DNA of 64,000 nucleotides, from NCBI RefSeq assembly GCF_949987515.2, contig NC_082697.1, positions 19,785,730-19,849,729 on the forward strand, in the 5' to 3' direction. Origin of the DNA: Delphinus delphis (lineage: Eukaryota > Chordata > Mammalia > Artiodactyla > Delphinidae). Below the pieces are notes generated by a model, which saw only the letters and a program-made list of their open reading frames with translations, had not been told where the DNA came from and searched no databases. Numbering within the stretch: the first letter of the stretch is position 1; every line of letters starts with the position of its first letter. The translations under genes were made by a program, and so were the position numbers. Below are positions 21,367-31,599 of the stretch, piece after piece.

Positions 21367-22051
21367 GTTTTGTCTACCATTGTAGCTCCAAAAACAGGAG
21401 CAAAAGACTTCCATAATGAAGAGGAAGGAGAAGCCAGCTCATTCTTCCCTTCAGAATTAGAGAGAAAGATGGAGGGTATCTTTTCTATTTGGATCTTGGA
21501 GAATTACGGAAGAAAGAAGAGCAGTGGCCAGTGAGAGATATAGGATTCTTTCTTTCTTCTCTGCACCAAGTGGGAACGTTAGGAAGCTGAGAAGAAACTC
21601 TGACCTGACCCCCAATTTGGGGCACTTGCAAGACTGGACCTCACAGGCTGCCCCCACCAGAGCATGAGGTAGCTGACTCTGAATTTATATGACAGAAAAG
21701 TATGAGTGAGCAAAGAGAGAGCTTCTGTTGGTACTCCAGACAACCCTGTCTTCCCTGTAGTATAGCAGAAATCCAGAAGTTTCTGCATAGTCCAGGAGAT
21801 AAAAAGTAGCTGAGAGTCTACCAAGAAGGTCTAGTCAGAGGTGTCATGGAGTGGTTCTTCTTGCAGGCACAGCCCAATCCTTGTCTCTCCTGGTGTTGCA
21901 GGTAGACAGTGCTTTTCATTCATTTCCCAGTCCAAAAGCCCACCTGGAGCCCTCACACCACCCCACTAAGGACCCTTCTGTCCATTATCCCAATAAGGTT
22001 ACTGGCAAAGAATTGCTGTGTTGGATCTGCTCAAGTTTCTTTTAGAAACAT
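21367..22051. other. Unique sequence, nothing recognised
   Basis: No repeat family or exon recognised. Confidence 0.45.
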
Positions 22052-22268
22052 GTGTGATGTGGCAGTCTCTTAAGTGTTTTACGTGTATAAACTACTTAAT
22101 CCTCAATAACTCCTTGATTTGGGCGCTGTTATCAACATCCTCATTTCACAGATGGGGAATCAGGCAGGGGGAGAAGTGGCTTGCCCAAGGTCATGTATTG
22201 GCAAGAGGCAGACCTGGGATCCACACACAAGAGTCCATGAACTTGACCATTATGCTACATTGTCTCTC
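22052..22268 (-). mobile_element. MIR SINE, antisense, nearly full length
   Basis: TAAACTACTTAATCCTCAAT, TCCTCATTTCACAGATGGGG, AAGTGGCTTGCCCAAGGTCA and AGGCAGACCTGGGATCCAC, ending TTATGCTACATTGTCTCTC, match antisense MIR. Confidence 0.88.
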
Positions 22269-22334
22269 CTTTAAGGAGTTACTCCTGAATGACAAGTATA
22301 CCAAATACCAAAGTCATCCACACCTTTGATTTTA

Positions 22335-22420
22335 CACTTTCACTCTGCATTAAGAATTGCACAGGCAGCTTATTAAAATTCATGTTCCTAAGACCCTCCC
22401 AGACAGACTGAATCAGAATC
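22335..22420. mobile_element. MER5-type hAT MITE fragment
   Basis: CAGGCAGCTTATTAAAATTC, ATGTTCCTAAGACCCTCCCA and GACTGAATCAGAATCAGG resemble the middle of MER5A. The expected continuation is replaced by the hairpin cluster at 22421. Confidence 0.55.
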
Positions 22421-22488
22421 AGGACAGGTGATTCTGTCCTGTCTGACACAGGTCAGACAAGTGTGTTAATCAAACACACTTTGATTAA
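22421..22488. repeat. Three consecutive perfect hairpins
   Basis: Stem 1: AGGACAG (22421-22427) and CTGTCCT (22434-22440), 6-base loop. Stem 2: GTCTGAC (22441-22447) and GTCAGAC (22452-22458), 4-base loop. Stem 3: TTAATCAAA (22466-22474) and TTTGATTAA (22480-22488), 5-base loop. AAGTGTG/CACACTT offers an alternative overlapping stem for the third. All pairings are exact. Confidence 0.9.
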
Positions 22489-23231
22489 CTCTCCCTCAAA
22501 TCTCCCCTCTTCTTTCCTTTTCTCTTCCCTAAATAGTCACTAGGTGGTTAAGGCCATGTACCTAGGACATAAGCTCAGCCCCTAAGCTGCTCTATAACTG
22601 AGCAGAACTCTGAAGGCACAAACAACTTCAGCCCCGATAAGCATCTGTCCACAAGGAATATCCACATGCACCAGGAAGCGTCCTACAGCTGGCATGCAGG
22701 AGGCTCCGATTTGGGGGCAGGATCCCTGGAAAATTCCCGACTACGTGGGGTTGTTCAAAAGAGCCCCAAGGAGGTGCCCCACTGCCCTGCCCAGGTGATA
22801 AGCATCATCGTTGGGTGTCACATTCACATGTCACTGGGCTCTGGGTCCATATTTCTCTCAGCTCCCTGGGCCCTCGGCTATGTAAGCCAAGATCTCTGTC
22901 TGTATCCCTCTTGGGGGCTCCCGGAATGTCTTCTGGTGAAGTTTATTATCAGTCACTGCCTCACGGGCAATTTGTTCAGTGAACCTTTCCAGCTCAGCTT
23001 AAAAATCTCAGAAAGGCAACTTCTGAGATGTGGGCAGTTTGGGGAGGAAGGGGAGACTGGGAACCCAGATGGTGGGGAGGATGCCTGCCTCAGCCTCAGC
23101 TGAGTGTGGATGGCCAAGGGAGTGAATTAGGGGTAGCCTTCCCTGTGGTCTTCCTCCCACCCTCCCTCATCTTCTCAAGGAAAGATCCCCAAAAGTAACC
23201 CCGGAAGATGACAGAGACCTTGGAAAAATGC
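22489..23231. other. Unique sequence, nothing recognised
   Basis: Includes a 145-codon plus-strand open frame (22666-23103). It lacks any recognisable domain, signal peptide or splice context that I can support, so it is not called as a gene. Confidence 0.4.
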
Positions 23232-23345
23232 AAAGGTATTTTGAGGTCTTCTCACCCTCCTTGGATAGAGGAGCAAACTAAGGCCCAGAGAGGAAAGAAA
23301 CTTGCTTGAATCTTGCAGCCAAAGTCAGGAAAGATCTCAGAGCTC
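23232..23345 (-). mobile_element. MIR-like fragment, antisense
   Basis: GAGGAGCAAACTAAGGCCCA, GAGAGGAAAGAAACTTGC, TTGCAGCCAAAGTCAGG resembles the antisense MIR core (GATGAGGAAACTGAGGCCCAGAG). Diverged. Confidence 0.5.
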
Positions 23346-24464
23346 TTTCCACACGTGCTTCTGTCTGGAGGATATTTTCAAGAGTCCGTATGGCTCCATA
23401 AGCCATATTATGGGGCTGAGGCAAAGATGGGTGGAGGCATCAAGGGGGAAAAGGATGTAACCATTTGACAGAATATTTCCCCAGGAGTGTCTCAGACTTG
23501 AGAAAAATGCGGGGCTTCCCCTGGCATGTAGCAGGACCAGACTGCAATGGTTTTCTGCAGGTGGTGACCAAAGGCTAGGGTAGACAGAGGTCAATACCTT
23601 TTGTGTGTAGGGCCAAGGGAAGACAATCTGAGAAATGCTTCCTTGGGGAGGACTGAAGCAAACACCAGAAGTCGTTGATCCAAAGCAGGAGGAAGAGGAG
23701 GAAGCTGGGTACCAGCCAGAGAGCCACGGAGGTGTCCAGAAGGAGGGGGTGGGGTTGAAGCAGATGGTCAACCTGAACAGGACTGGTTCCCTCAGCCAAT
23801 GATGACAGCTCCAGCTTCCCAGCTTTCTAGAGGGTCCATGGCCTTCGGTTTTGGTTAGCAAGAAGTATCAAAGGTGCCAACCTCAGAGAGATAAATAAAA
23901 ACTTACAGCGTTAACAGGAAAAAGCTAGGACAAAAAGAAGATAAGGAGAAGGGGAGATTTGACTGAGAAACAAAAGGAATATCATAAAACCCACAGTCGC
24001 CTTCGTTAACCCTGAAATGCCCAGCTTGGATTTGACAGTCATATTTGGAATTGTGGGACTTATACCCACAATAGAAAAAACGAGCTGAGCAGGGCCTGGG
24101 GCAAATGTACAGGGAGATGTCCCAGCTGCAAAGTGTAGGCTGAAAGATGAGGTCCCTCTAGAAGCAAGAGGATGAAGGCAAAGATGCATTGCAGGCTGGG
24201 GAAAGGCCAGTCTGGGGCCAGGGTAGCCCTGAGGCTGGGGTGGAAGGTCTGCAACTTGTCTGGTGACAGGCAAGGGGAAAACAGGGCACTGGATCCAAGA
24301 AAGACATTGGAGATGAGCAGGGAGAGCTGATCTGAAAGAACCAGTGGATAGGGTGGTGATTGGGGTTGCCGAGGGACTATCATTCTATGGAAAGCCAGGT
24401 ACATGGTGAGCGGCAAAGCAGCATTGTGGTCCACTTCAGGGTCATCTCATTGGCCTCATCATCT
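23346..24464. other. Unique sequence of 1.1 kb, nothing recognised
   Basis: Two minus-strand open frames of 174 (23337-23861) and 120-124 codons (23911-24434) occur here. They are rich in Ser, Pro and Leu, overlap other frames, and show no family motif, so I treat them as chance frames in purine-rich DNA. Confidence 0.4.
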
Positions 24465-24545
24465 TTGTGAGCATTTATTGAGCACTCACTGTTGCCAAAA
24501 TTGTGCTATTTTACTGATGCTATTTCACACTAAGCTTAGAAACTA
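24465..24545 (-). mobile_element. MIR 3-prime part, antisense
   Basis: GTGAGCATTTATTGAGCACT, CACTGTTGCCAAAATTGTGC is the antisense 3-prime end of MIR. It may belong with the MIR head at 24765-24900, leaving about 220 bp of foreign DNA between, but that segment has no recognisable family. Confidence 0.6.
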
Positions 24546-24764
24546 GCACAAGTATGCTTCAAAATCCAAATATGTTTGGATCCTGCGTGCAGGGAGGGAG
24601 GGAGGATAATGAACGACATCTCTAAGTTTCAGGAAATGAGTAGGAAGAGTTCAGATGGCAAGGAATTTATTCAAAAATGTATCTGGATCTGTTTAGTTCC
24701 CGTATTTGGACAGCAAGAGTTTGCATAGTAAGAATCCAAATAGCGAGGCAGACCTGTACCACGT
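24546..24764. other. Unassigned segment between two MIR halves
   Basis: Contains GGGAGGGAGGGAGG (near 24593), a G-rich patch with three GGG runs, and no recognised repeat. Confidence 0.4.
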
Positions 24765-24900
24765 TTATCTCCAGTTTACCGATCACGAAAGCCATGGTCA
24801 CAGAGATAATATAATTTGTCCAGATTAACCCATGAGGGATGGAACCAGAATTTGTGCCCAGATCTGTCTGACTCCAGAGTCGAGTTTGTTGTGCTTCCTC
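24765..24900 (-). mobile_element. MIR core and head, antisense
   Basis: TATCTCCAGTTTACCGATCA, GGTCACAGAGATAATATAAT, TTGTGCCCAGATCTGTCTG and ACTCCAGAGTCGAGTTTG match antisense MIR. Confidence 0.75.
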
Positions 24901-25799
24901 CTAGCCTAACAGGGAAGGGATATTAGGGCTGTTCGGGAGCTGAGCAGGGAACTGGGGTGAGATTTGAATGGGGGATCCCTGGAAGACTTGTGAGTAACTA
25001 GGAAAAGTAGCATCTGAGAGCATGGACTGCGGCTGAGGACTGAGGGCAGACCATTTTTAGCCTGATATCCTTTTGGCTTTTCTTTACAGCCCCAAGTACA
25101 TATCAAAGCATCTTTGATTCCATAGAACCCAGGCATGCCAGTGTGCATCATTTCAGCTCTCAAAACCATCGTCCATTTCCAACCAGCCCCAGTGAATGAA
25201 AGGAGGGGAAACTACTTTTCTGACTGACAGAATTCATCAAAATGAATTGGAAACACCTATCAGCCTGAAACAGCAGTTTGCGACTTGCCCAGTAACAAAT
25301 CTTCCCGGGGACATTATCTCACAGGAAACGACACAGGATAAATTTTTATTTCAATAGGATTCCTCCCTCCCCTTACCTCCTCCCCACTTCAAAAAGATTT
25401 AACATCTAATTCAGATTTTGATGAGTCACTTCATCTCTGTAGAAACACTGTTGATCTCTGTCGGACCCCAACGGCCTTGGGCAGAACAAACTGAAGGGCT
25501 GGGGGAGTGTGGACCGTAGGCAGTGATAAATAAATACATTACCCACTGCCTCTGAAGGAGCACCGTGACCTCCAACACAACTGCCGAGTTGCAGCTGCTT
25601 AACAAAAGTCACCCTGTTTTCCTGCAACCTCAGGGTCTTCGAGTGCCAAAGCAAGAGAAAGAGGCACAACAAGGTAACCTCATTCAGGATCCAGAAACAG
25701 CTGGGCTTGATGGCTCTGGTCAGAGCCTCTCCTTGGAGTTCCAAAACAAGACAGACACCTCCTAGGAGATCAAGAACAGAAGGAAGAATATGCCTGGAA
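24901..25799. other. Unique sequence with a repeat-free candidate regulatory block
   Basis: No repeat or exon recognised. 25200-25380 is repeat-free and AT-rich with GAATTCATCAAAATGAATTG (an imperfect palindrome). A 176-codon minus-strand frame (25406-25936) runs into the next MIR and is not called. Confidence 0.4.
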
Positions 25800-25905
25800 A
25801 CTCTTTTCCCAATGAGGAAACTGAAACTCTGAAGAAGTAGGTAAACTGACAAAGGCCACGTAGGTAGAAATGGTAGAGTGAAGAATCCAATGTAAATTTT
25901 GCTTA
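25800..25905 (-). mobile_element. MIR fragment, antisense
   Basis: CTTTTCCCAATGAGGAAACT, GAAACTCTGAAGAAGTAGG and GGCCACGTAGGTAGAAATGG are the antisense MIR core. Confidence 0.75.
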
Positions 25906-26021
25906 AAAATAATTTCATGAACGGATTGGGTTTCATGGGGCTCAGTACAAATATTGTTGCTTTAAAGAAAATGTCACTTTTTTTCTAGTGAACCTTATCC
26001 AAGGTACCATTTATTAAGTGT

Positions 26022-26282
26022 AAATCTTTACGTACAGGGACTTCCCTGGTGGTCCAGTGGTTAAGAATCTGCCTTCCAATGCAAGGGAGGTGGGTTCGAT
26101 CCCTGGTCGGGGAACCAAGATCCTACATGCTGCAGGGCAACTAAGCCCGCATGCCGCAACTACTGAGCCTGCGTGCCATAACGAAAGATTCCTGTTTGCC
26201 ACAACTAAGATCCCTCGTGCTGCAACTAAGACACGATGCAGCCAAATAAATAAGTATATTTAAAAAAAAATCTTTACACACA
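26022..26282 (+). mobile_element. CHR-1 type SINE, full length, with target-site duplication
   Basis: Body 26037-26267. The tRNA-like head keeps a perfect Pol III A box (TGGTCCAGTGG, 26050-26060) and B box (GGTTCGATCCC, 26093-26103). It is followed by TGCCGCAACTACTGAGCCTG and an AAATA/A tail. Flanked by AAATCTTTACGTACA (26022-26036) and AAATCTTTACACACA (26268-26282), a 15-bp duplication differing at two bases. On sequence, the best-preserved internal promoter of the SINEs here. Confidence 0.95.
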
Positions 26283-26534
26283 CACACAAAATATGAAACT
26301 GATTGTAGGGGAAAAATGGCTGAATAGTAATTATTTAAATTAATTAAAGCATAGAGGCGTTCAGAGTAGGACCACAGAACTGTTCTAATCTTAGGGTAAT
26401 TGATAACAAGTCCTTATTGGAAAAAAGCAAAAATATCCATTTTTAAGTAAAATATAAACTCATGAATTGTTAAAACAAAAAGACTTGTTTGAATTCCACA
26501 GAAAAGCCAACAATTCTGTGCAGTTATCTGAGAG
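26283..26534. other. Unique AT-rich sequence
   Basis: No repeat recognised. TTATTTAAATTAATTAAAGC near 26331 is AT-rich. Confidence 0.4.
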
Positions 26535-26665
26535 CTGGAAGAGATGTCAGCTGTCATTTCATCCTTATCTCACAAAGTGAGAACGGAGAACGAGAGAGAT
26601 GGATTGAGCTGCCCAAGGTTGCAGAGCTAGTTCACAGCACAGCTGGAAAAAAAACAACCGTACCT
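26535..26665 (-). mobile_element. MIR-like fragment, antisense
   Basis: CATTTCATCCTTATCTCACA, GAGCTGCCCAAGGTTGCAGA and GCTAGTTCACAGCACAGC resemble antisense MIR or a MIR-related SINE. Diverged. Confidence 0.5.
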
Positions 26666-26811
26666 TCACTCTCTGACAAAGACATTTCATGTGACCACTT
26701 CACGTTGCCTTTTTTTTCACAGAAGAAAATAAAACACAATGAACTTGAACCATAGAATGCTTTTGTTAATGAGAAATGCACCAACCAGTTTGTGACAAGC
26801 ATTGTTTTAAC

Positions 26812-27040
26812 AAAGAGTCAAGTGGGGGCTTTCCTGGTGGCGCAGTGGTTGAGGGTCCGCCTGCCGATGCAGGGGACACGGGTTTGTGCCCCGGTCCAGG
26901 AAGATCCCGCATGCTGCGGAGCGGCTGGGCCCGTGAGCCATGGCCGCTGAGCCTGCGCGTCCAGAGCCTGTGCTCCACAACGGGAGAGGCCACAGCGGTG
27001 AGAGGCCTGCTTACTGCAAAAAAAAAAAAGAGTCAAGTGG
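26812..27040 (+). mobile_element. CHR-2 type SINE with perfect 14-bp target-site duplication
   Basis: Body 26826-27026: TTCCTGGTGGCGCAGTGGTT, GCCTGCCGATGCAGGGGACA, GCCCCGGTCCAGGAAGATCC, CCGTGAGCCATGGCCGCTGA, ACGGGAGAGGCCACAGCGG and a short A tail. Flanked by the exact duplication AAAGAGTCAAGTGG (26812-26825 and 27027-27040). The A box TGGCGCAGTGG is intact. The B box reads GGTTTGTGCCC, with changes from consensus. Confidence 0.98.
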
Positions 27041-27104
27041 ATCTGGGAAAATGACCAGAAGGAAGGCCTTTGTCCATGGGCTTGACTAAGAACTCACTTA
27101 ACCT

Positions 27105-27165
27105 AACAGATAGCACCATGCCTGGCACACAGTAAATGGGCCATAAATATGTGTGGGGCAGATAA
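27105..27165 (+). mobile_element. MIR/L2 3-prime terminus fragment
   Basis: GATAGCACCATGCCTGGCAC, ACAGTAAATGGGCCATAAAT is the shared MIR/L2 terminal motif (GTGCCTGGCACATAGTAGG). Confidence 0.6.
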
Positions 27166-27204
27166 ATTACCCTTCACGTCGGACAAATGAACAGTGCGTG
27201 GAAT

Positions 27205-27236
27205 CTCTCATTCTAGACAGCTCTCATTCTAGACAG
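27205..27236. repeat. Perfect 16-bp tandem duplication
   Basis: CTCTCATTCTAGACAG occurs twice in a row (27205-27220, 27221-27236) and is followed by a partial third start (CTCTCTGACA). Confidence 0.98.
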
Positions 27237-27249
27237 CTCTCTGACACTG

Positions 27250-27428
27250 AATCTTGTTTATCCCCTACAAGCATCTGCCATTGTTTATTTCCCTGCTTCT
27301 CTTTCCCTCTGTCTCTCCACTTGACTATTGCTCTAGAAGGTCAAGAACCATATTGTTTGTTCACCAACCCACCAGAAGCACCAGCTGTCTCTGGATACTC
27401 AACAAATGTGAGCAGAGTGAATGAGTGC
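27250..27428 (+). mobile_element. L2 3-prime region
   Basis: TCTGCCATTGTTTATTTCCC, GCTCTAGAAGGTCAAGAACC, ATACTCAACAAATGTGAGCA and GAGTGAATGAGTG match the L2 3-prime end. Confidence 0.65.
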
Positions 27429-27702
27429 CCGCCGGGTTTCCTTGCTGGAACTCTCCACTGATAATGTCTGTCTCTCCTGCTTTGGGTTATAAGAGTGATC
27501 CAGTAACTCATAAAATGCTAGCCTCAAAAGAGATCTGAGTGGTGCCTATAAATTTACAGTTTAAAAAAGTGTTTATAGACGGGGAATTTTTCTTCAAGAT
27601 CGTCTGTCTTGTCTATAGCAGACTTTAGATTAGAATTTAGTTCAGTGCTTATTTCATGATAAATGATATGTATATGAATCTATATGTGCATTGTTTATGC
27701 TC

Positions 27703-27742
27703 TGTTGTGTGTGTGTGTGTGTGTGAGTGTGTGTGTGTGTGT
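27703..27742. repeat. (GT)n microsatellite, one interruption
   Basis: GT repeat from 27703 to 27742, interrupted by GTGAGTGT near 27723. Confidence 0.97.
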
Positions 27743-28789
27743 CCGATGGAAAGTAAGACCACTGGCTTTGCCACAGACACTTTCATGGCTGAGGCTTCTG
27801 GAAAGAAATCATCTCAATTGTGGCAGCCAAGGAGCTGATCTGCTCAGATCTCCCTTCATGGGAACCTGCTGCAGGGAGCATGGGTGATTGACAGGCTCCA
27901 GCCGCCATACCTTTGAATCCATCACCTTGGTAATGTCAGGCCAAGATTCTGGGGCTGCTCCCAGCCAGTGACCAAGCACAGCAGGGAGTATTGGAGTAGG
28001 GCTTCCGGGATGCCTCTGATGGGCAACTGTGGCACTGAAACTCCTCACGGATCGGCCTGGTGGGAACTTTGTCAGCAACGTGCTGTAGTCAGAGTCTCCT
28101 CTTGTCTAGCCCTTCCATCCCACTATCCTATCTTAGATGGCAGACCTGCATCATGGTCTGAAGGCCCTCCTGCCTAACTTTACTTCCTCCCTTTTTATCT
28201 GGCACAGACATTCCCCACTCAAATCTCTTGCATGTCTCGTCCCCTCTTGGTATCTATTTCTCCAAGGACCCAAACTGACCCAGTGGTGTGAATGTTCTTG
28301 ACAACTGAGTTCTGTCCTGGTCCACCTGTTACTTGATTCTCTGAGACTCACAGACCACTCTATTCCACAAGCTTGGGTGTGGGAGCATCCCTGCTTCCAT
28401 CCTCCCTCTATCAGTGTGTGGTCTCCCTCCTGTCTCCCCTCCCCACTCACTGTAGCCCCATAGGCTACCTGGGATGTGCGGCACTGTCATGGCGCTGGGA
28501 CGACTTGTGCCCCAGGTCCTCAGCCACAGTCTCTGTGTTCTGCCACATGACATGCTCCCTGGGACTTTGAGGGGACTCAGAGGAATGTGCCCTGGAAGCT
28601 GGTGGAATGGCCAGATGAGGTCCCACAGATGACTGTAGAAGGATGTGGAAGCCCCTTCCCCATGGAACTGAGTGGACCATGTCAAGGCCTTCCTTCCCCC
28701 CAGGATCACTTACATATTAGTCCACAAGATTACAGGGAAAGCCTCATGTCTCTGTGAGAAAGGAGGAGGTAAGGACATTGCTAAGCCCT
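27743..28789. other. Unique sequence of 1 kb, nothing recognised
   Basis: Relatively GC-rich for this window. Many overlapping short open frames on both strands without family motifs. No repeat identified. Confidence 0.4.
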
Positions 28790-28895
28790 GAGCACTAACT
28801 ATGTATCAAACACTGATATGTAGTGGAATATGAGACTAGTGTATCCCCCAAGGATCTTACAGGCTAATGGAAGTGAAGTGGCATTCAATTGTATA
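28790..28895 (-). mobile_element. L2 3-prime fragment, antisense
   Basis: GAGCACTAACTATGTATCAA, ACACTGATATGTAGTGGAAT, AAGGATCTTACAGGCTAATG follow the antisense L2 end. Confidence 0.55.
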
Positions 28896-28989
28896 GCGAC
28901 AGCAGTTCTGAAAAGGGCTAAACTCAGACAAGGGACTTGTTTAAACAGCCCATTCCTCAGGAGGCCAATGGGCCAGGGCCCGAGTTAAT

Positions 28990-29165
28990 TGCTTTGCCTG
29001 CATTCTCACCTTTAATGATTGCATCCACCTTACGAAGGAAAGGTTGTTATCATTCCCATCTGGTAGATAAAGATACCTTTACAGAAGCTATATTCTCTGC
29101 CCAAGGACACCCCATTCACAATGCTATATATCTGGCTCCAATACTTATGCTTTTAGCCACCACAT
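28990..29165 (-). mobile_element. MIR SINE, antisense
   Basis: CACCTTTAATGATTGCATCC, TTATCATTCCCATCTGGTAG, ATAAAGATACCTTTACAGAA, GCCCAAGGACACCCCATTC and ACTTATGCTTTTAGCCACC match antisense MIR. Confidence 0.75.
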
Positions 29166-29404
29166 TAAATAGATGCGTCCATGAAACAAACCAGGAGCAG
29201 GTCACCGGGCAAGCCGAGCGAGGAGTGGAAGCTGGTTGACACTGGACCTCGTGTGGTTCCCTCAATGGACAAGGAGTGCAGAAAGAGGGGACAGAGCCAC
29301 AGGCCTGGAGAAGAGAGGTCCTTCCTTGACAAGGCTACGGTGATGCGGGTCCTGACCTGGACTCCATGAGGCAAACATGGAAACGTCCGGAATCAGATCC
29401 ACAG

Positions 29405-29545
29405 ACTGACAGAGCCATGGCCTCATGGTGGAGATGGAGACACTGAGACCAGAGAGTGGAAGGGATGCCTCCCCAAGGCACAGTGCTGAGCAGGGGCTGA
29501 GCTCAGGACAGAATCTGAATGGCTGACTCCATCATTGCCTTAGCA
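29405..29545 (-). mobile_element. MIR-like fragment, antisense
   Basis: GTGGAGATGGAGACACTGAG, ACCAGAGAGTGGAAGGGATG, CCCCAAGGCACAGTGCTGAG, CAGGGGCTGAGCTCAGGAC resembles antisense MIR. Confidence 0.5.
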
Positions 29546-29589
29546 TCTTTGGGCCCTTATCGACTGAGGTTGTAGGTCGGGGTAAGTCT

Positions 29590-29675
29590 TTTTTACTTAT
29601 TTCATTTTATCGGAGTATAGTTGATTTACTATGTTGTGTTAGTTTCAGATGTACAGCATACTATATATAAAGTGA
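29590..29675 (-). mobile_element. L1 3-prime end, antisense, 5-prime truncated
   Basis: TTATCGGAGTATAGTTGATT, GTTGTGTTAGTTTCAGATGT, ACAGCATACTATATATAAAG is the antisense L1 3-prime UTR end seen in sense at 40790-40840. Confidence 0.85.
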
Positions 29676-30044
29676 TTAACAAACAAGGGGCAAATCTTTA
29701 GGGGAGAGCCTGACAACAGAAGACCTTCCTTGGCATGATCACACCCTGGGGCAAGTTTGTACATCTCAGAGGAGATCGAGTTAGACCCTGCTCAGCTTAC
29801 TTTTCCTTTGCTTCCTAGGGCTTCCCAAAAGGGCTCTTGCTCTTCTCAGCTGCTCACAGGTCGTCCAGGGTCTTCCTGTGCTGTCCCACTTCAGGACCCC
29901 ATCCCAGAGGGGGAGCTCACATTCCATTGTCATCCTTGACTTTAGAAAATTTTCCCGATTGTCAGAGCAGAAGCCAACGGCCTGTTTCTGAATCTGAGCT
30001 GTCCTACTCAATACTGATGCCCCCCATCACCCACCTGTAGGCAC
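29676..30044. other. Unique sequence, nothing recognised
   Basis: No repeat or exon recognised. Confidence 0.4.
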
Positions 30045-30100
30045 ACATGCACATGAACGCACATGAACACACACATACACACACATAAGCACACACCCCA
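30045..30100. repeat. CA-rich imperfect tract
   Basis: CACATGCACATGAACGCACA, ACACACACATACACACACAT. Degenerate CA-rich low complexity. Confidence 0.85.
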
Positions 30101-30249
30101 GGCCTCAAGCAGTGCAGCCTGGCATGGCTCAGCTCTCACAAAGATCCCACGTCCAGATCTCCTGGTTCACCTTACCCCCCAGACGAATGTATGAACCCCA
30201 CAGTTGCAGCTGGTCTATGGCTTCTTTCAAGGCTGAGGAGACCAGTAAC

Positions 30250-30455
30250 AAGAGCAATAGTTCTCAATAAGCACTAGCGTTAGGCTTGGTGCTGAATTCC
30301 TTACATAAATCGTCTTATTTAATCTTTACAAAGCAACCTAGGGGGCTGATATTATCATGCCACTTGTACAGATAAAGAAACCGAGGCTCAGAGAGGTTAA
30401 GTAACTCACTGAAGGTCACAGAGGCAGGAAGGAGCAGAGCTGCATTTGGCTTCTT
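30250..30455 (-). mobile_element. MIR SINE, antisense, nearly full length
   Basis: CTTACATAAATCGTCTTATT, TAATCTTTACAAAGCAACCT, ACAGATAAAGAAACCGAGGC, TCAGAGAGGTTAAGTAACTC and AAGGTCACAGAGGCAGGAAG match antisense MIR well. Confidence 0.9.
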
Positions 30456-30774
30456 ATCCCCAAGACAATGAGGCTGGAGATTTAGGAAGTCCCAAAGCTG
30501 TGACAGACCCCTGATAAAATTAGAGGGATAGAAGAGTCTGGTTTCAATGATTTCTTTCTAGGAGAATGTTTTTCTGAAAAGATCCGTGGGTGAAACATAT
30601 TGTCCCCCAAATATAGCACTATAAGGAATTTCGTGAACCAACAGCATAGCCTCTGTGTCACGGGCATATGCAAGTACAGAAGCCTGGACCACCTTGGGCT
30701 CTGGGGATGGATTCCCCGCTGAGTGACCCCTGGCCTGAATCTTGGAAAATAAACATTTGATGGGAAAATCTTAG
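30456..30774. other. Unique sequence, nothing recognised
   Basis: No repeat or exon recognised. A 102-codon antisense frame (30482-30790) has no family motif. Confidence 0.4.
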
Positions 30775-31135
30775 GGGTGGAACACTCCAAATAGAGGAAA
30801 CATCATAAACAAAAGGCTTAGAGGGAAGACACAGATCAATATATTAGGAAAAGTGTATAAGGTGAGTATAGCTGAAGGTGAGACCAAGCAAATAGTAAGA
30901 GTTTAGGGTACAGGCCCTTGAGGGCATGATAAGACATATGAATTTTATTTTGTAGCAGCACTGGGTCCCCTTAGCAAGAGTCAGCATGAGAGTAATCTGT
31001 TCAGATTGTCACTTTCAATAGCTCACTCTGGGGGAGATTCTGATTAAAACAGGGATGCTGGTGATCCAGTGTATTGCAGAGATCATGACGGAAGAAAATG
31101 AAGCCTGGGGAAGGGCAGCAGGATCAGTAACAGAG
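30775..31135 (-). mobile_element. L2 fragment, antisense
   Basis: AACAAAAGGCTTAGAGGGAA, GCATGATAAGACATATGAAT, TTTTATTTTGTAGCAGCACT, CTGTTCAGATTGTCACTTTC, AATAGCTCACTCTGG and GATCCAGTGTATTGCAGAG follow the antisense L2 consensus order. Confidence 0.6.
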
Positions 31136-31267
31136 AAACGAGCCCAGGGTTTTGAAAGTCCATGACCTTGTAAAAAAACGGCTGCAACAATGCAGGAAAT
31201 AAAGGCAGGTTGACTATATATATAGTAAACTCAAATCTTTCTGAAACAAGGTTTCAATCCTGGGACA

Positions 31268-31482
31268 GGCATAACTGGACATTTATTGAGTGCTTATGAC
31301 TACGTAAGGATTAAATTCCACACAGCAACCCAATGATGACTACTGTTATCACCATTTTACAGATGGGAAAACGGAGGCTTAGAAACATGCACTGATTTCC
31401 CCAGGGTCTTTTAACTACTGAGTTAGAGAGCAGAGTTCAAGGCAAAGAATTCTGACTTTAGAACCCAGTTACCATTTCTCCA
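31268..31482 (-). mobile_element. MIR SINE, antisense
   Basis: GGACATTTATTGAGTGCTTA, CACCATTTTACAGATGGGAA, AACGGAGGCTTAGAAACATG and AGAGCAGAGTTCAAGGCAAA match antisense MIR. Confidence 0.88.
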
Positions 31483-31599
31483 CATTTTGTCATGGCCAGA
31501 AATTGGAGGCCAAGGAAGGTGGTGGTGGGAGCGGGCATTCAGTGTCCCACTGCATTCAGGAAGAGTGGCTTCAGGGGAGGTCACCTTCCATCAGTCTAA

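Noticed and set aside
22666..23103. 145-codon plus-strand open frame
   Set aside because: No homology recognised and no splice or promoter context. Could only be rescued by expression or conservation data.
23337..23861. 174-codon minus-strand open frame
   Set aside because: Low-complexity Ser/Pro/Leu composition from purine-rich DNA, no family motif, overlapped by another frame.
25406..25936. 176-codon minus-strand open frame, longest in the window
   Set aside because: No recognisable domain, it overlaps a MIR at one end and competing frames on the other strand, and its composition is unremarkable. Length alone is compatible with chance in 64 kb.
26050..26103. tRNA gene signal (perfect A and B boxes)
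   Set aside because: These belong to the tRNA-derived head of a CHR-1 SINE with tail and target duplication, not a tRNA gene.
27743..28789. Possible exon cluster in a GC-richer stretch with many frames
   Set aside because: Frames overlap on both strands and no splice-bounded segment or domain can be supported by eye.
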